NCBI RefSeq assembly: GCF_040110915.1
Contig: NZ_CP157793.1
Span: forward strand, 3,843,001-3,907,000
Direction of reading: 5' to 3'
DNA from: Stappia sp.
GTDB lineage: Bacteria > Pseudomonadota > Alphaproteobacteria > Rhizobiales > Stappiaceae
DNA: 64,000 bases
How positions within the stretch are numbered: position 1 is the stretch's first letter; each line of letters begins with the position of its first letter. Positions 19,285 through 26,528 of this stretch are shown one piece after another. The notes beneath the pieces were generated by a model. That model had not been told where the DNA came from and did no database searches. It was given only the letters and a program-made list of their open reading frames with translations. The position numbers and the translations under genes are program-made.

Positions 19285-19890
19285 GTGTCCTCCGATCAGG
19301 CGTCCGACTTGATCCTGATGGCCCGCATCGGGGCTCCGCACGGCATTCGCGGCGAGGTCCGGGTCAAGGGCTTCGGCGACGATCCGCTGTCCTTTGCCGA
19401 CTACGGACCGCTTCGCACCGCGCAAGGCAAGATCCTCGAGGTCGAACGCGCGCGCCTGCAAAAGGCGATGGCGATCACCAAGTTCGCCGGCGTCGACGAC
19501 CGCAGCGCCGCCGAGGCGCTGAACGGCACGGAGCTTTTCGTGCCGCGCGATGCCCTGCCGGACCTTGAGGATGCGGACGAGTTCTATCACGCCGACCTGC
19601 TCGGCCTCGCCGCCGTGACCCGCGATGGCGAAACGCTGGGCCGGATCGTCGCCGTGCCGGATTTCGGCGCCGGAGACCTGCTCGAGATCGCGCCGGAGCG
19701 GGGATCCGACAGTCGTGCGACCTTCTACGTGCCCTTCACGCGCGAGGCGGTGCCGGAAATCGATATCGCGGGCGGACGCGTGATCGTGGTTCCGCCAGCC
19801 GATTACGTGGATGAAACGGGGGACGAGACAGCGGACGGAGCAGACGACGGCGCGGATGGCGACGCGGCCAAGGGCGCGTCGGAGAGCTGA
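19285..19890 (+). CDS. rimM: Ribosome maturation factor RimM
   Basis: Binds S19 and assists 16S rRNA 3'-domain maturation. The 201 residues have the N-terminal barrel with ARIGAPHGIRGEVRVKGF (about 11-29), a linker with ALNGTELFVPRDALP, and a C-terminal PRC-barrel (about 95-175) with FYHADLLGLAAV and VPFTREAVPEID. The GTG at 19285 has GGGAGAGG seven bases upstream and is preferred over the ATG at 19318. The Asp/Ala-rich last ~25 residues overlap a convergent VanZ-like gene by 88 bp. Confidence 0.9.
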   Translation: MSSDQASDLILMARIGAPHGIRGEVRVKGFGDDPLSFADYGPLRTAQGKILEVERARLQKAMAITKFAGVDDRSAAEALNGTELFVPRDALPDLEDADEFYHADLLGLAAVTRDGETLGRIVAVPDFGAGDLLEIAPERGSDSRATFYVPFTREAVPEIDIAGGRVIVVPPADYVDETGDETADGADDGADGDAAKGASES

Positions 19891-20345
19891 TCCTGCGGTT
19901 CGAACCCGTCCGCCTGTTCGGCGAGCGCGGCCCGCGTTTCGGAGCGGATCAGCACCACGGTTCCCACCACGAGGGCGACACCGACCGTGTTGGCCGCCAC
20001 GTCGAGAAGCGAGGCATGGTGGTGCGGCGTCAGCGCCTGGATGCCCTCGCCGAGAATGCCGAGCGCCATGGCGGCCCCCGCCGACAGGCGCAGCCGGCAA
20101 CAGAAGAAGGCATGGATCGCAAGCGTCAGCAGCGCGAAGAAGACCAGATGCTGCACCTTGTCCCAGGGATGCTGAAGCCCGGTGTTGAACACCAGCCCGA
20201 CGAGCACGCCGTAGCCGATCAGCACCGCCATCGGCAGAACGCGGGACAGGGACAGATCGATGTAGTCGCGCTCCGCGAAGCGTGCGATCCAGCGCGGGAG
20301 GGAAACGGTCACGATGGGCATGGCAACTCCGGCGCGGGACGGCAC
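19803..20345 (-). CDS. VanZ-like membrane protein
   Basis: Small multi-spanning protein, 180 residues, with four hydrophobic segments (about 41-56, 68-84, 90-100 and 118-135). VanZ-type marks are [12 protein letters not shown] and [24 protein letters not shown], the conserved Glu-x-x-Gln and Asp-x-x-x-N-x-x-G pattern. The role is unknown; VanZ of Enterococcus gives low-level teicoplanin resistance. It lies antisense inside the rpsP-rimM-trmD-rplS set and shares 88 bp with the rimM 3' end. Starts at 20345 or 20321 are both possible. Confidence 0.78.
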   Translation of the reverse strand: MPSRAGVAMPIVTVSLPRWIARFAERDYIDLSLSRVLPMAVLIGYGVLVGLVFNTGLQHPWDKVQHLVFFALLTLAIHAFFCCRLRLSAGAAMALGILGEGIQALTPHHHASLLDVAANTVGVALVVGTVVLIRSETRAALAEQADGFEPQDQLSDAPLAASPSAPSSAPSAVSSPVSST

Positions 20346-20431
20346 CCTTGGCCGGACAGGCTAGGCTCCGGATCTTAACCAATGGTAACCGCCGCACGAC
20401 GCCCGCGCCGCATGGACCCGACGACCCGATC

Positions 20432-21154
20432 ATGACCTTCGCCGCCACCGTTCTCAGCCTCTATCCGGAGATGTTTCCCGGTCCGCTCGGGGTCTCCCTC
20501 GCCGGCAAGGCGCTGGAGCGCGGCGACTGGCGGCTCGACGCGCGGCAGATCCGCGATCACGCGACCGACAGGCACCGCTCGGTCGACGACGCGCCGGCCG
20601 GCGGCGGCGCCGGCATGGTGCTGCGCCCGGACATTCTGGCAAGAGCGATCGACGCCGCCAGCCCGAGCGACGATCCGCGCCCGCGTCTCCTGATGAGCCC
20701 GCGCGGCCGGCCGCTCGATCAGGCGCTGGTGCGCGAGCTTGCCGCCGGTCCCGGCGCGCTGATCGTCTGCGGCCGCTTCGAGGGCATCGACCAGCGGGTG
20801 ATCGAGGCGCGCGATCTCGTGGAGGTCTCCATCGGCGACTACATCCTGTCGGGCGGCGAGCTGGCGGCGATGGTTCTGCTCGACGCCGTGGTGCGCCTGT
20901 TGCCCGGGGTGATGGGCAACGCCGAAAGCGGCGCGCAGGAGAGCTTCGAGACGGGCCTGCTCGAACACCCCCACTACACCCGGCCGCGCGACTTCGAGGG
21001 CCGGACGATCCCCGACGTGCTCACCTCCGGCGACCACAAGCGCATTGCCCGGTGGCGCCAGGAGCAGGCCGAGCGCCTGACCGCCGAGCGCCGGCCCGAC
21101 CTTTGGCACGCCTATCGGGCAAAACGGCCGGATCCCGGGCCAAAAAAGGCATGA
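20432..21154 (+). CDS. trmD: tRNA (guanine-N1)-methyltransferase
   Basis: Methylates G37 of tRNAs reading CUN, CCN and CGG, preventing +1 frameshifts. The 240 residues carry the SPOUT knot: [22 protein letters not shown] and [14 protein letters not shown] near residues 80-145, preceded by [10 protein letters not shown] and followed by [11 protein letters not shown] and [19 protein letters not shown]. The ATG at 20432 matches the family start [15 protein letters not shown], but no strong ribosome binding site is seen. It is separated from rimM by the antisense VanZ gene, so it may need its own promoter. Confidence 0.94.
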   Translation: MTFAATVLSLYPEMFPGPLGVSLAGKALERGDWRLDARQIRDHATDRHRSVDDAPAGGGAGMVLRPDILARAIDAASPSDDPRPRLLMSPRGRPLDQALVRELAAGPGALIVCGRFEGIDQRVIEARDLVEVSIGDYILSGGELAAMVLLDAVVRLLPGVMGNAESGAQESFETGLLEHPHYTRPRDFEGRTIPDVLTSGDHKRIARWRQEQAERLTAERRPDLWHAYRAKRPDPGPKKA

Positions 21155-21429
21155 CAAGCGCCCGGACTTGAGGTATCACGCGCCTCACTCGGGTGCCCCT
21201 CGGCGCCGCGGGCGCCTGTCGTTGTTTCGTGGGTCCATTTTCCCTGGAACGCTCTGCCGGATCGAAGGTCCAGACCGAAAGTCCGGGCCGAACCGGCCAG
21301 GGGCACGCACCCGACCGAAATTCCACCGCCGGCGGGACGCCGGCATGGCCAAAACGCGGTGAATTCGCCCCCGCATGCGTGACATGCGCGCGGACGCTCT
21401 GACCGGCAAAGCATCGAAAAGGCAGTGCC

Positions 21430-21900
21430 ATGAACATCATCGAGCAGCTCAACGCCGAGGAAATGGCGAAGATCGAGGCGCAGCGCAAGCTTCCCGAATT
21501 CTCGCCGGGCGACACCATCCGCGTGAACGTGCGCGTGACCGAAGGCAACCGCACCCGTACGCAGGCCTATGAAGGCGTGTGCATCGCCCGCTCCGGCGGC
21601 GGCCTGAACGAGAACTTCACCGTCCGCAAGATCTCCTACGGCGAGGGCGTGGAGCGCGTGTTCCCGGTCTACTCGCCGATGCTCGAAGGCGTCGACGTCG
21701 TGCGTCGCGGCAAGGTGCGCCGTGCCAAGCTCTATTACCTGCGCGGCCGTCGCGGCAAGTCGGCGCGTATCGTGGAAGCGACCAACACCCGCGCGCGTCG
21801 CCTGAACGACGAGGCGAAGGCCGAGGCCGCCGCCGCCAAGGCGGCGAAGGAAGCCGCCAACGCGGCGAAGAAGGCCGAAGCCGAGGCCGCGTCGGAATAA
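21430..21900 (+). CDS. rplS: 50S ribosomal protein L19
   Basis: Large-subunit protein at the 30S-50S interface. The core (about 1-118) is standard: [55 protein letters not shown] and [15 protein letters not shown]. The last ~35 residues are a Lys/Glu/Ala-rich tail resembling that of rpsP in this window. A 275-bp gap separates it from trmD, holding no recognisable feature. A perfect hairpin terminator follows at 21946-21970. Confidence 0.96.
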   Translation: MNIIEQLNAEEMAKIEAQRKLPEFSPGDTIRVNVRVTEGNRTRTQAYEGVCIARSGGGLNENFTVRKISYGEGVERVFPVYSPMLEGVDVVRRGKVRRAKLYYLRGRRGKSARIVEATNTRARRLNDEAKAEAAAAKAAKEAANAAKKAEAEAASE

Positions 21901-21945
21901 GACCGACGCGCCCGAGCGGCGGTTTCGTCACATCGCGATGGTTCG

Positions 21946-21970
21946 AAAAGCGGCCCCTGCGGCCGCTTTT
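21946..21970. terminator. Bidirectional rho-independent terminator, rplS/ftsX
   Basis: AAAAGCGGCC (21946-21955) and GGCCGCTTTT (21961-21970) form a perfect 10-bp stem around the loop CCTGC. With A and T runs at either end it works in both directions, matching its place between the convergent rplS and ftsX genes. Confidence 0.85.
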
Positions 21971-22061
21971 CCCGTTCCGGAAGGCTGTTTCGGTCGCATG
22001 CCTCGGGCGAGCCGCGCCGTCATGAGCCGTGCCGTGCGGGGTCCGACGCCGCCGGGAGCGC

Positions 22062-23153
22062 TCAGTCGATGCGGCGCAGATGCGCCCGCACGGCGAGCCG
22101 CGAGGTGGCGGCGGTCAGGATCGTGACCAGGAAGATGATCGCCAGCACGCCGAGATAGCCGGCGACGCCGACCGAGGCCCCGCCGAAGAGCGCCATCGCC
22201 TGTTCCATTGCGGCAAAGCCCGTCGCCTCGTCCGCCAGCAGGCCAAGCACCACGAAGACGACGATCGCGCACACGCCGCCCGCGATCCCGCCCTTCAGGC
22301 CGAGCAGCAGGAAGTGGCGCTGGAACTCGCGCGCGACGAAACTGTCTTCCGCGCCGACGAAATGCAGCACCTCGACCACGTCCTTGTTGCCCGCCATCGC
22401 CGCGCGCGTGGCGAAGACGACCGACAGCACCATCGAGCCCAGCACCAGCGCCAGGATCGCGATGCCCGCCAGCACCACCGCATTGGCCATGGCCGCCAGC
22501 CGGTCCGTCCAGTTGGAATGATCGTCGACACTCGCGCCCGCGACCTCGTCGGAGACCGCCTGCCTGAGAGCCCCGAGATCGAAGGCCGTCACGTCGTCCA
22601 CCGCCACCTGCACCAGACGCGGCACCGGCAGCGTGTCGAGATCGAGACCGGCGCCGAGCCAGGGCTGCAGCAGCGCCCGTGTCTGATCGTCGGACAGCGC
22701 CGCGACGCGTCCGACGCCGGGCTGACGCTCGGCGACCTCGATCGCCTTGTCGATCTCGCGCAGCATGTCGAGCCCCTGCGCCGGGCGGATCTGGATGGTG
22801 ACCTCGCGCACCAGATCGTTCGACCAGTCGGTCGCCGCCTCATGGATGACGGTGACCGCGCCCACCGTCAGGCAGGCGAGGAAGCTCATGATGGCGACGA
22901 CCAGCGTCAGCGCGCGCCCGGCGACGGCCTGCGGCGGCACGATGGGCGCGGGCGGCCGCAAGCGGGATCCGCCCCCCTGTCTGCCTCCCGGTCGGCCGCC
23001 CTGCTTGCCACCCGGGGTCCGCTTGCCGGGGAGCTTGTCCTGCAGCTTGCCGGAGAGCTTTCCCGGCAGCTTCGGACGCCGCCCGCCGCTCTTGTCCCTT
23101 GTCGAACGCGCGGGTCCCGCCCGCGACGCGGAATCGGTCGGCTCGTCAGTCAT
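22062..23153 (-). CDS. ftsX: Cell division protein FtsX
   Basis: Membrane subunit of FtsEX, which couples ATP use to activation of septal peptidoglycan hydrolases. The 363 residues start with a long Gly/Pro/Lys-rich cytoplasmic tail (about 1-80, e.g. KLPGKLSGKLQDKLPGK), then a first membrane helix (about 85-105), an extracytoplasmic loop with VREVTIQIRPAQG, and three C-terminal membrane helices (about 205-230, 265-290 and 320-345). Its ATG overlaps the ftsE stop by 8 bp. The extended basic tail is longer than in E. coli FtsX and looks disordered. Confidence 0.9.
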   Translation of the reverse strand: MTDEPTDSASRAGPARSTRDKSGGRRPKLPGKLSGKLQDKLPGKRTPGGKQGGRPGGRQGGGSRLRPPAPIVPPQAVAGRALTLVVAIMSFLACLTVGAVTVIHEAATDWSNDLVREVTIQIRPAQGLDMLREIDKAIEVAERQPGVGRVAALSDDQTRALLQPWLGAGLDLDTLPVPRLVQVAVDDVTAFDLGALRQAVSDEVAGASVDDHSNWTDRLAAMANAVVLAGIAILALVLGSMVLSVVFATRAAMAGNKDVVEVLHFVGAEDSFVAREFQRHFLLLGLKGGIAGGVCAIVVFVVLGLLADEATGFAAMEQAMALFGGASVGVAGYLGVLAIIFLVTILTAATSRLAVRAHLRRID

Positions 23154-23805
23154 GGATACGCACCCGCCCCTCGGCAAGCTCCATGCGCCGGGCATGAACC
23201 TGATCCATCAGCGCAAGATCGTGGGTCGCGATGACCACCGAGGTGCCCAGCCGGTTCAACTCGATGAACAACCGCAGCAGCCGCCGCGCGAGCGGCGGAT
23301 CGACGTTGCCGGTCGGCTCGTCGGCGAGCAGCAGTTCCGGCCGGGTGATGAGCGCGCGCGCGATCGCCGCGCGCTGCTTCTCCCCGCCCGACAGCACCGG
23401 CGGCAGCACATGCATGCGCTCGCCGAGCCCGACCCACTTCAGCAGTTCCACCACGTCGGAGCGATACTGGCCCTCTTCCTGGCCGGACACGCGCAGCGGC
23501 AGGGCCACATTTTCATAGGTGGTCAGATGATCGAGAAGCCGGAAATCCTGAAACACGATGCCGATGCGCCGGCGCAGCGCCGGGATCTGGCTCTTGTCGA
23601 GGACGGAGGTATCCTTGCCGAAGGCCTTGATCAGCCCGCGCGTCGGCGACAGCGACAGGAACAGCAGCCGCATGAGGCTGGTCTTGCCCGCCCCCGACGG
23701 ACCGGTCAGGAACTGGAAGGACTGCGGCTCAATCTCGAAGGTCAGGTCGCGCAGGACTTCCGGCCCCATGCCGTAGCGCAGCCCAACGTTTTCGAATCGG
23801 ATCAC
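23146..23805 (-). CDS. ftsE: Cell division ATP-binding protein FtsE
   Basis: ABC ATPase partner of FtsX. In 219 residues: Walker A GPSGAGKTS (35-43), Q-loop VFQDFRLLD, signature LSGGEKQRAAIARAL (about 139-153), Walker B LLLADEPTG, then the H-loop His in VIATHD. The start is a GTG (23803-23805) with GAGG five bases upstream. ftsE and ftsX form one leftward operon. A perfect CtrA box lies 90 bp upstream, suggesting cell-cycle timing. Confidence 0.94.
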   Translation of the reverse strand: MIRFENVGLRYGMGPEVLRDLTFEIEPQSFQFLTGPSGAGKTSLMRLLFLSLSPTRGLIKAFGKDTSVLDKSQIPALRRRIGIVFQDFRLLDHLTTYENVALPLRVSGQEEGQYRSDVVELLKWVGLGERMHVLPPVLSGGEKQRAAIARALITRPELLLADEPTGNVDPPLARRLLRLFIELNRLGTSVVIATHDLALMDQVHARRMELAEGRVRIHD

Positions 23806-23894
23806 GGTGACCTCTTCGTGGTGTGGTCCGCGGGACGCGGTCTCGGACGGACGCGGTCTGCCAGCCTCGGGACGCAGACCCTAACGGCCCCCCG

Positions 23895-23910
23895 TTAACG
23901 CTTCATTAAC
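23895..23910 (+). promoter_or_regulatory. Perfect CtrA box between ftsE and zinc-ribbon gene
   Basis: TTAACGCTTCATTAAC fits TTAA-N7-TTAAC exactly (TTAA 23895-23898, TTAAC 23906-23910). CtrA is the master cell-cycle regulator of alphaproteobacteria and binds this sequence. The site is 90 bp from the ftsE start (leftward) and 158 bp from the start at 24068 (rightward). Which gene it controls cannot be decided from sequence. Confidence 0.6.
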
Positions 23911-24067
23911 GATATGGGGGCGGTATGGGACTTCGGCGACGGGTCGCGGATCCGGGCGCCCGCGTCGTTTGGTCCGTGTTTACGCTCAAACAGCAATACT
24001 GCGCGGGTCGGGGTGCGGGCAAGGACGGCCCGGTAGCCCATGTGGTCGAGACGAGGCCTGTCCAGAG

Positions 24068-25153
24068 ATGAAGATCACCTGCCCGGATTGCTCCACATCC
24101 TACGAGGTCAGCGCCAAGGCGCTCGGCCCCAAGGGGCGCAGCGTGAAATGCGCACGCTGCGGCACCCGGTGGCATGCCGGCGGCGACGACGCGACCGATA
24201 CGATCTCCATAGAAACCGATCTTCCCGCCGAGGCGGAGGCAACCGCCCGCCCGGCCCAGGCCCAGGCCCAGACCCAGGCCCAGACCCGGGCGATGGCGAT
24301 GGCCGGCGCGGACGCTCCCCCGGAGGATGAAGCGGCGCTGGACGACGCCTGGGCGAGCGCGCTTGCCGAGGACGACACGCAGGAGAGCGCGGACGCCGGC
24401 GCCGGGGCGGAAGCGACGACCGGGTCCGACAAGGCCGGCGAGACAGGCGAGACCGGCGACCTGGACGTGTTCGACATGAACGACGCTCCGCGCGATGGCG
24501 GAAGCGACGACGCCTTCGACGATCCCCTCGCGGACTTCGATGTCGACGCTCTCGCGGACGCCGCGGGCCCGCCCGCCGAGGCCGCGCCGCAGCCCATCGA
24601 CATCGAGACGCTGGCCAAGAAGCCGAAGATCCAGATCAGGACCAAGGCGCCGGAACCGGTGCTCAAGCGGGTCGCGGGCGCGGTGGCGCGCCGGGCGCGG
24701 CAGGTCAAGCCGCGCCGGGTCGTCGGGGCGCTGGTGTTCTTTGCCGCGATCGGCAGTTGCGCGCTGGCGATCGCGCTGCGCAATCCGATCGTGGAGCGCA
24801 TGCCGGACCTGGCCGGGCTGTTCGCCCTGGCGGGCATGGAGGTCAATCTGCGCGGGCTCGAGTTCCGCGACCTGCGCACCTTCCGGGAACTGGACAACGG
24901 CACCATCGTGCTCGTCGTGGAAGGCGCGATCGAGAACGTCAATCCGCAAAGCACGGCCGTGCCCGCCTTGCGATTCGCGTTGCGCAGCGAGGACGCGCAG
25001 GAGATATATGCCTGGGTGGTGGAACCGCGCCTGCGCTGGCTGGACGTGGGCGGCTCCACCCGGTTCCGCACGCGGCTGTCCTCCCCTCCGGACCTCGCCG
25101 CGGATATTCAGGTCCGCTTCGTGGAGCGCGACCGACAACAGGCTCGCCTTTGA
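24068..25153 (+). CDS. MJ0042 zinc-ribbon / DUF3426 membrane protein
   Basis: Function unknown. The 361 residues start with an MJ0042-type zinc ribbon (Cys5, Cys8, Cys28, Cys31; ITCPDCSTSYEV, KCARCGTRW), then a long acidic, Ala-rich low-complexity stretch (about 40-185, including AQAQAQTQAQT from 12-bp repeats), one membrane helix (about 220-240) and a C-terminal DUF3426-like domain with NPQSTAVPALRF. This predicts a cytoplasmic ribbon and a periplasmic domain. The ATG at 24068 is the family start. Next to ftsEX and hpt, possibly under CtrA. Confidence 0.82.
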   Translation: MKITCPDCSTSYEVSAKALGPKGRSVKCARCGTRWHAGGDDATDTISIETDLPAEAEATARPAQAQAQTQAQTRAMAMAGADAPPEDEAALDDAWASALAEDDTQESADAGAGAEATTGSDKAGETGETGDLDVFDMNDAPRDGGSDDAFDDPLADFDVDALADAAGPPAEAAPQPIDIETLAKKPKIQIRTKAPEPVLKRVAGAVARRARQVKPRRVVGALVFFAAIGSCALAIALRNPIVERMPDLAGLFALAGMEVNLRGLEFRDLRTFRELDNGTIVLVVEGAIENVNPQSTAVPALRFALRSEDAQEIYAWVVEPRLRWLDVGGSTRFRTRLSSPPDLAADIQVRFVERDRQQARL

Positions 25154-25161
25154 GGACGTTC

Positions 25162-25710
25162 ATGCCCGACGACATCCGCACGCTGTTCGACGAGACCGCC
25201 ATCGCCGCGCGCGTCGAGCAGATGGCTCGCGACATCGCCGCGACCGACCCGCAGAACCTGCTGGTGGTCGCCGTGTTGAAGGGCAGTTTCATGTTCGCCG
25301 CCGATCTGGTGCGCGCGATGCACCGGGTCGGGCTGCGCCCCGAGATGGAGTTCATTCACCTCTCGAGCTATGGCGCCGGCACCGAGTCAAGGGAAATCCG
25401 GGTCTTGCGCGACGTGGAGAGCGATGTGGCCGGCCGCGATGTGATTCTCGTGGATGACATCCTGGAAAGTGGCCGGACGCTGGCCTTCGCACGCGACCGA
25501 CTCACCGAGCGCGGCGCAAGATCCGTTCACATCGCGGCGCTGCTGGACAAGCCGATGCGCCGCAAATCCGCCATTTCCGCGGATTATGTCGGATTCGATT
25601 GTCCGGATCGATTCGTCGTCGGCTACGGGATGGACATGGGCCACAAATGGCGCCAGCTCCCGTTCATCGGCTACGTGGTCCAGGCGCCGGCGGCTGACGC
25701 GGACGTTTGA
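25162..25710 (+). CDS. hpt: Hypoxanthine phosphoribosyltransferase
   Basis: Purine salvage enzyme converting hypoxanthine or guanine plus PRPP to IMP or GMP. The 182 residues contain VVAVLKGSFMFAADL, the PRPP loop DVILVDDILESGRT (about 93-106) with the two acidic residues, and YVGFDCPDRFVVGYGMDM near 145-160 for base recognition. The ATG lies 8 bp after the zinc-ribbon gene stop and GAGGA precedes it, so co-transcription is likely. Confidence 0.92.
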   Translation: MPDDIRTLFDETAIAARVEQMARDIAATDPQNLLVVAVLKGSFMFAADLVRAMHRVGLRPEMEFIHLSSYGAGTESREIRVLRDVESDVAGRDVILVDDILESGRTLAFARDRLTERGARSVHIAALLDKPMRRKSAISADYVGFDCPDRFVVGYGMDMGHKWRQLPFIGYVVQAPAADADV

Positions 25711-25725
25711 GAACGGGAGAGGGAC

Positions 25726-26124
25726 ATGGCCCACATTCTGGTTGCAGAGGACGATGAGGCTGTCCGCAGCTTCGTGAAACGGGCTTTGGAACTCGACGGC
25801 CACACGGTCATCGCGGAAGAGGACGGCGCGGCCGCCGCCGAACGGCTCGCCGCCGAGGACGGCGCCTTCGACCTCATCCTCTCCGACATCAAGATGCCGG
25901 TGATGGACGGCATCGCCTTCGCGCTGATCGCCGCCCGCGACCATCCCCATGTCCCGATCCTGCTGATGACCGGCTTCGCCGACCAGCGCGAGCGGGCCAA
26001 CGGACTGGAAGCGCTCATCCACGACGTGGTGACGAAACCCTTCTCGCTCGCCGACATCCGCCGCGCCGTCGCCGACGCGCTGCAGGGCGTGGTGCGCGAG
26101 GAAGCCCCGCGCCGCTACGCCTGA
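25726..26124 (+). CDS. cpdR: CpdR-like single-domain response regulator
   Basis: A 132-residue stand-alone receiver: acidic pair Glu8-Asp9-Asp10, phospho-acceptor Asp54 in LILSDIKMPVMDG, Thr in LLMTGFAD, and the conserved Lys in VTKPFSL. No output domain. CpdR in alphaproteobacteria is phosphorylated through ChpT and, when unphosphorylated, delivers substrates including regulators of CtrA to ClpXP. The family assignment rests on the overall pattern and the KPFSLADIR ending. Another single-domain receiver is possible. Fifteen bases after hpt with a GGGAGAGGG site. Confidence 0.68.
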   Translation: MAHILVAEDDEAVRSFVKRALELDGHTVIAEEDGAAAAERLAAEDGAFDLILSDIKMPVMDGIAFALIAARDHPHVPILLMTGFADQRERANGLEALIHDVVTKPFSLADIRRAVADALQGVVREEAPRRYA

Positions 26125-26528
26125 GCGGGAATTCCCGCAAGAGCGACCCGGGGAGCCCGCGAGAGGGCCTCGCACAAGACCGCCTGACCGCGATGCGCCA
26201 CCGCGCCTGTCGCGGCCGTCCACCGGCCGTGCGGAAGGGGTGCCGACCGCGACCGACCGGATCGCCGCTCTGTCTTGGGCGCCCCTTGTCCAGCCACCCC
26301 GGGGTGCCCACCATCGCCGCAGCGCGCGGCACCACCGCCCGACATGGCCCACCAAAACAGCCCGCCCGGATACAGGCGACCCGATCGCCATCCCGCCGCG
26401 ATCGGCGCAGGGACGGGACGCCCCCTCGCACGCCCGCATTCGCTATGCATGGATTATGGCCGTGCCACCGGCCGCGCGCGTCACGCGCTCCGCGAAGCGT
26501 CCGATGACACGCATGTCTTGCCAGAGCG
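26125..26528. other. Intergenic region, no gene seen
   Basis: About 400 bp between the convergent cpdR-like and TIGR02302 genes. GCGGGAATTCCCGC at 26125-26138 directly follows the cpdR stop and is a perfect palindrome (5-bp stem, 4-nt loop). CGGCCG occurs on both sides of TCCAC near 26215-26231. Neither has a T-run. I searched for a tRNA and found none. Confidence 0.5.

Noticed and set aside
20375..20389. CtrA box upstream of trmD
   Set aside because: TTAA-N7-TAAC does not match the second half; only a half site.
26125..26528. tRNA gene between the cpdR-like and TIGR02302 genes
   Set aside because: No T-loop GGTTCGAATCC or acceptor pairing could be found.
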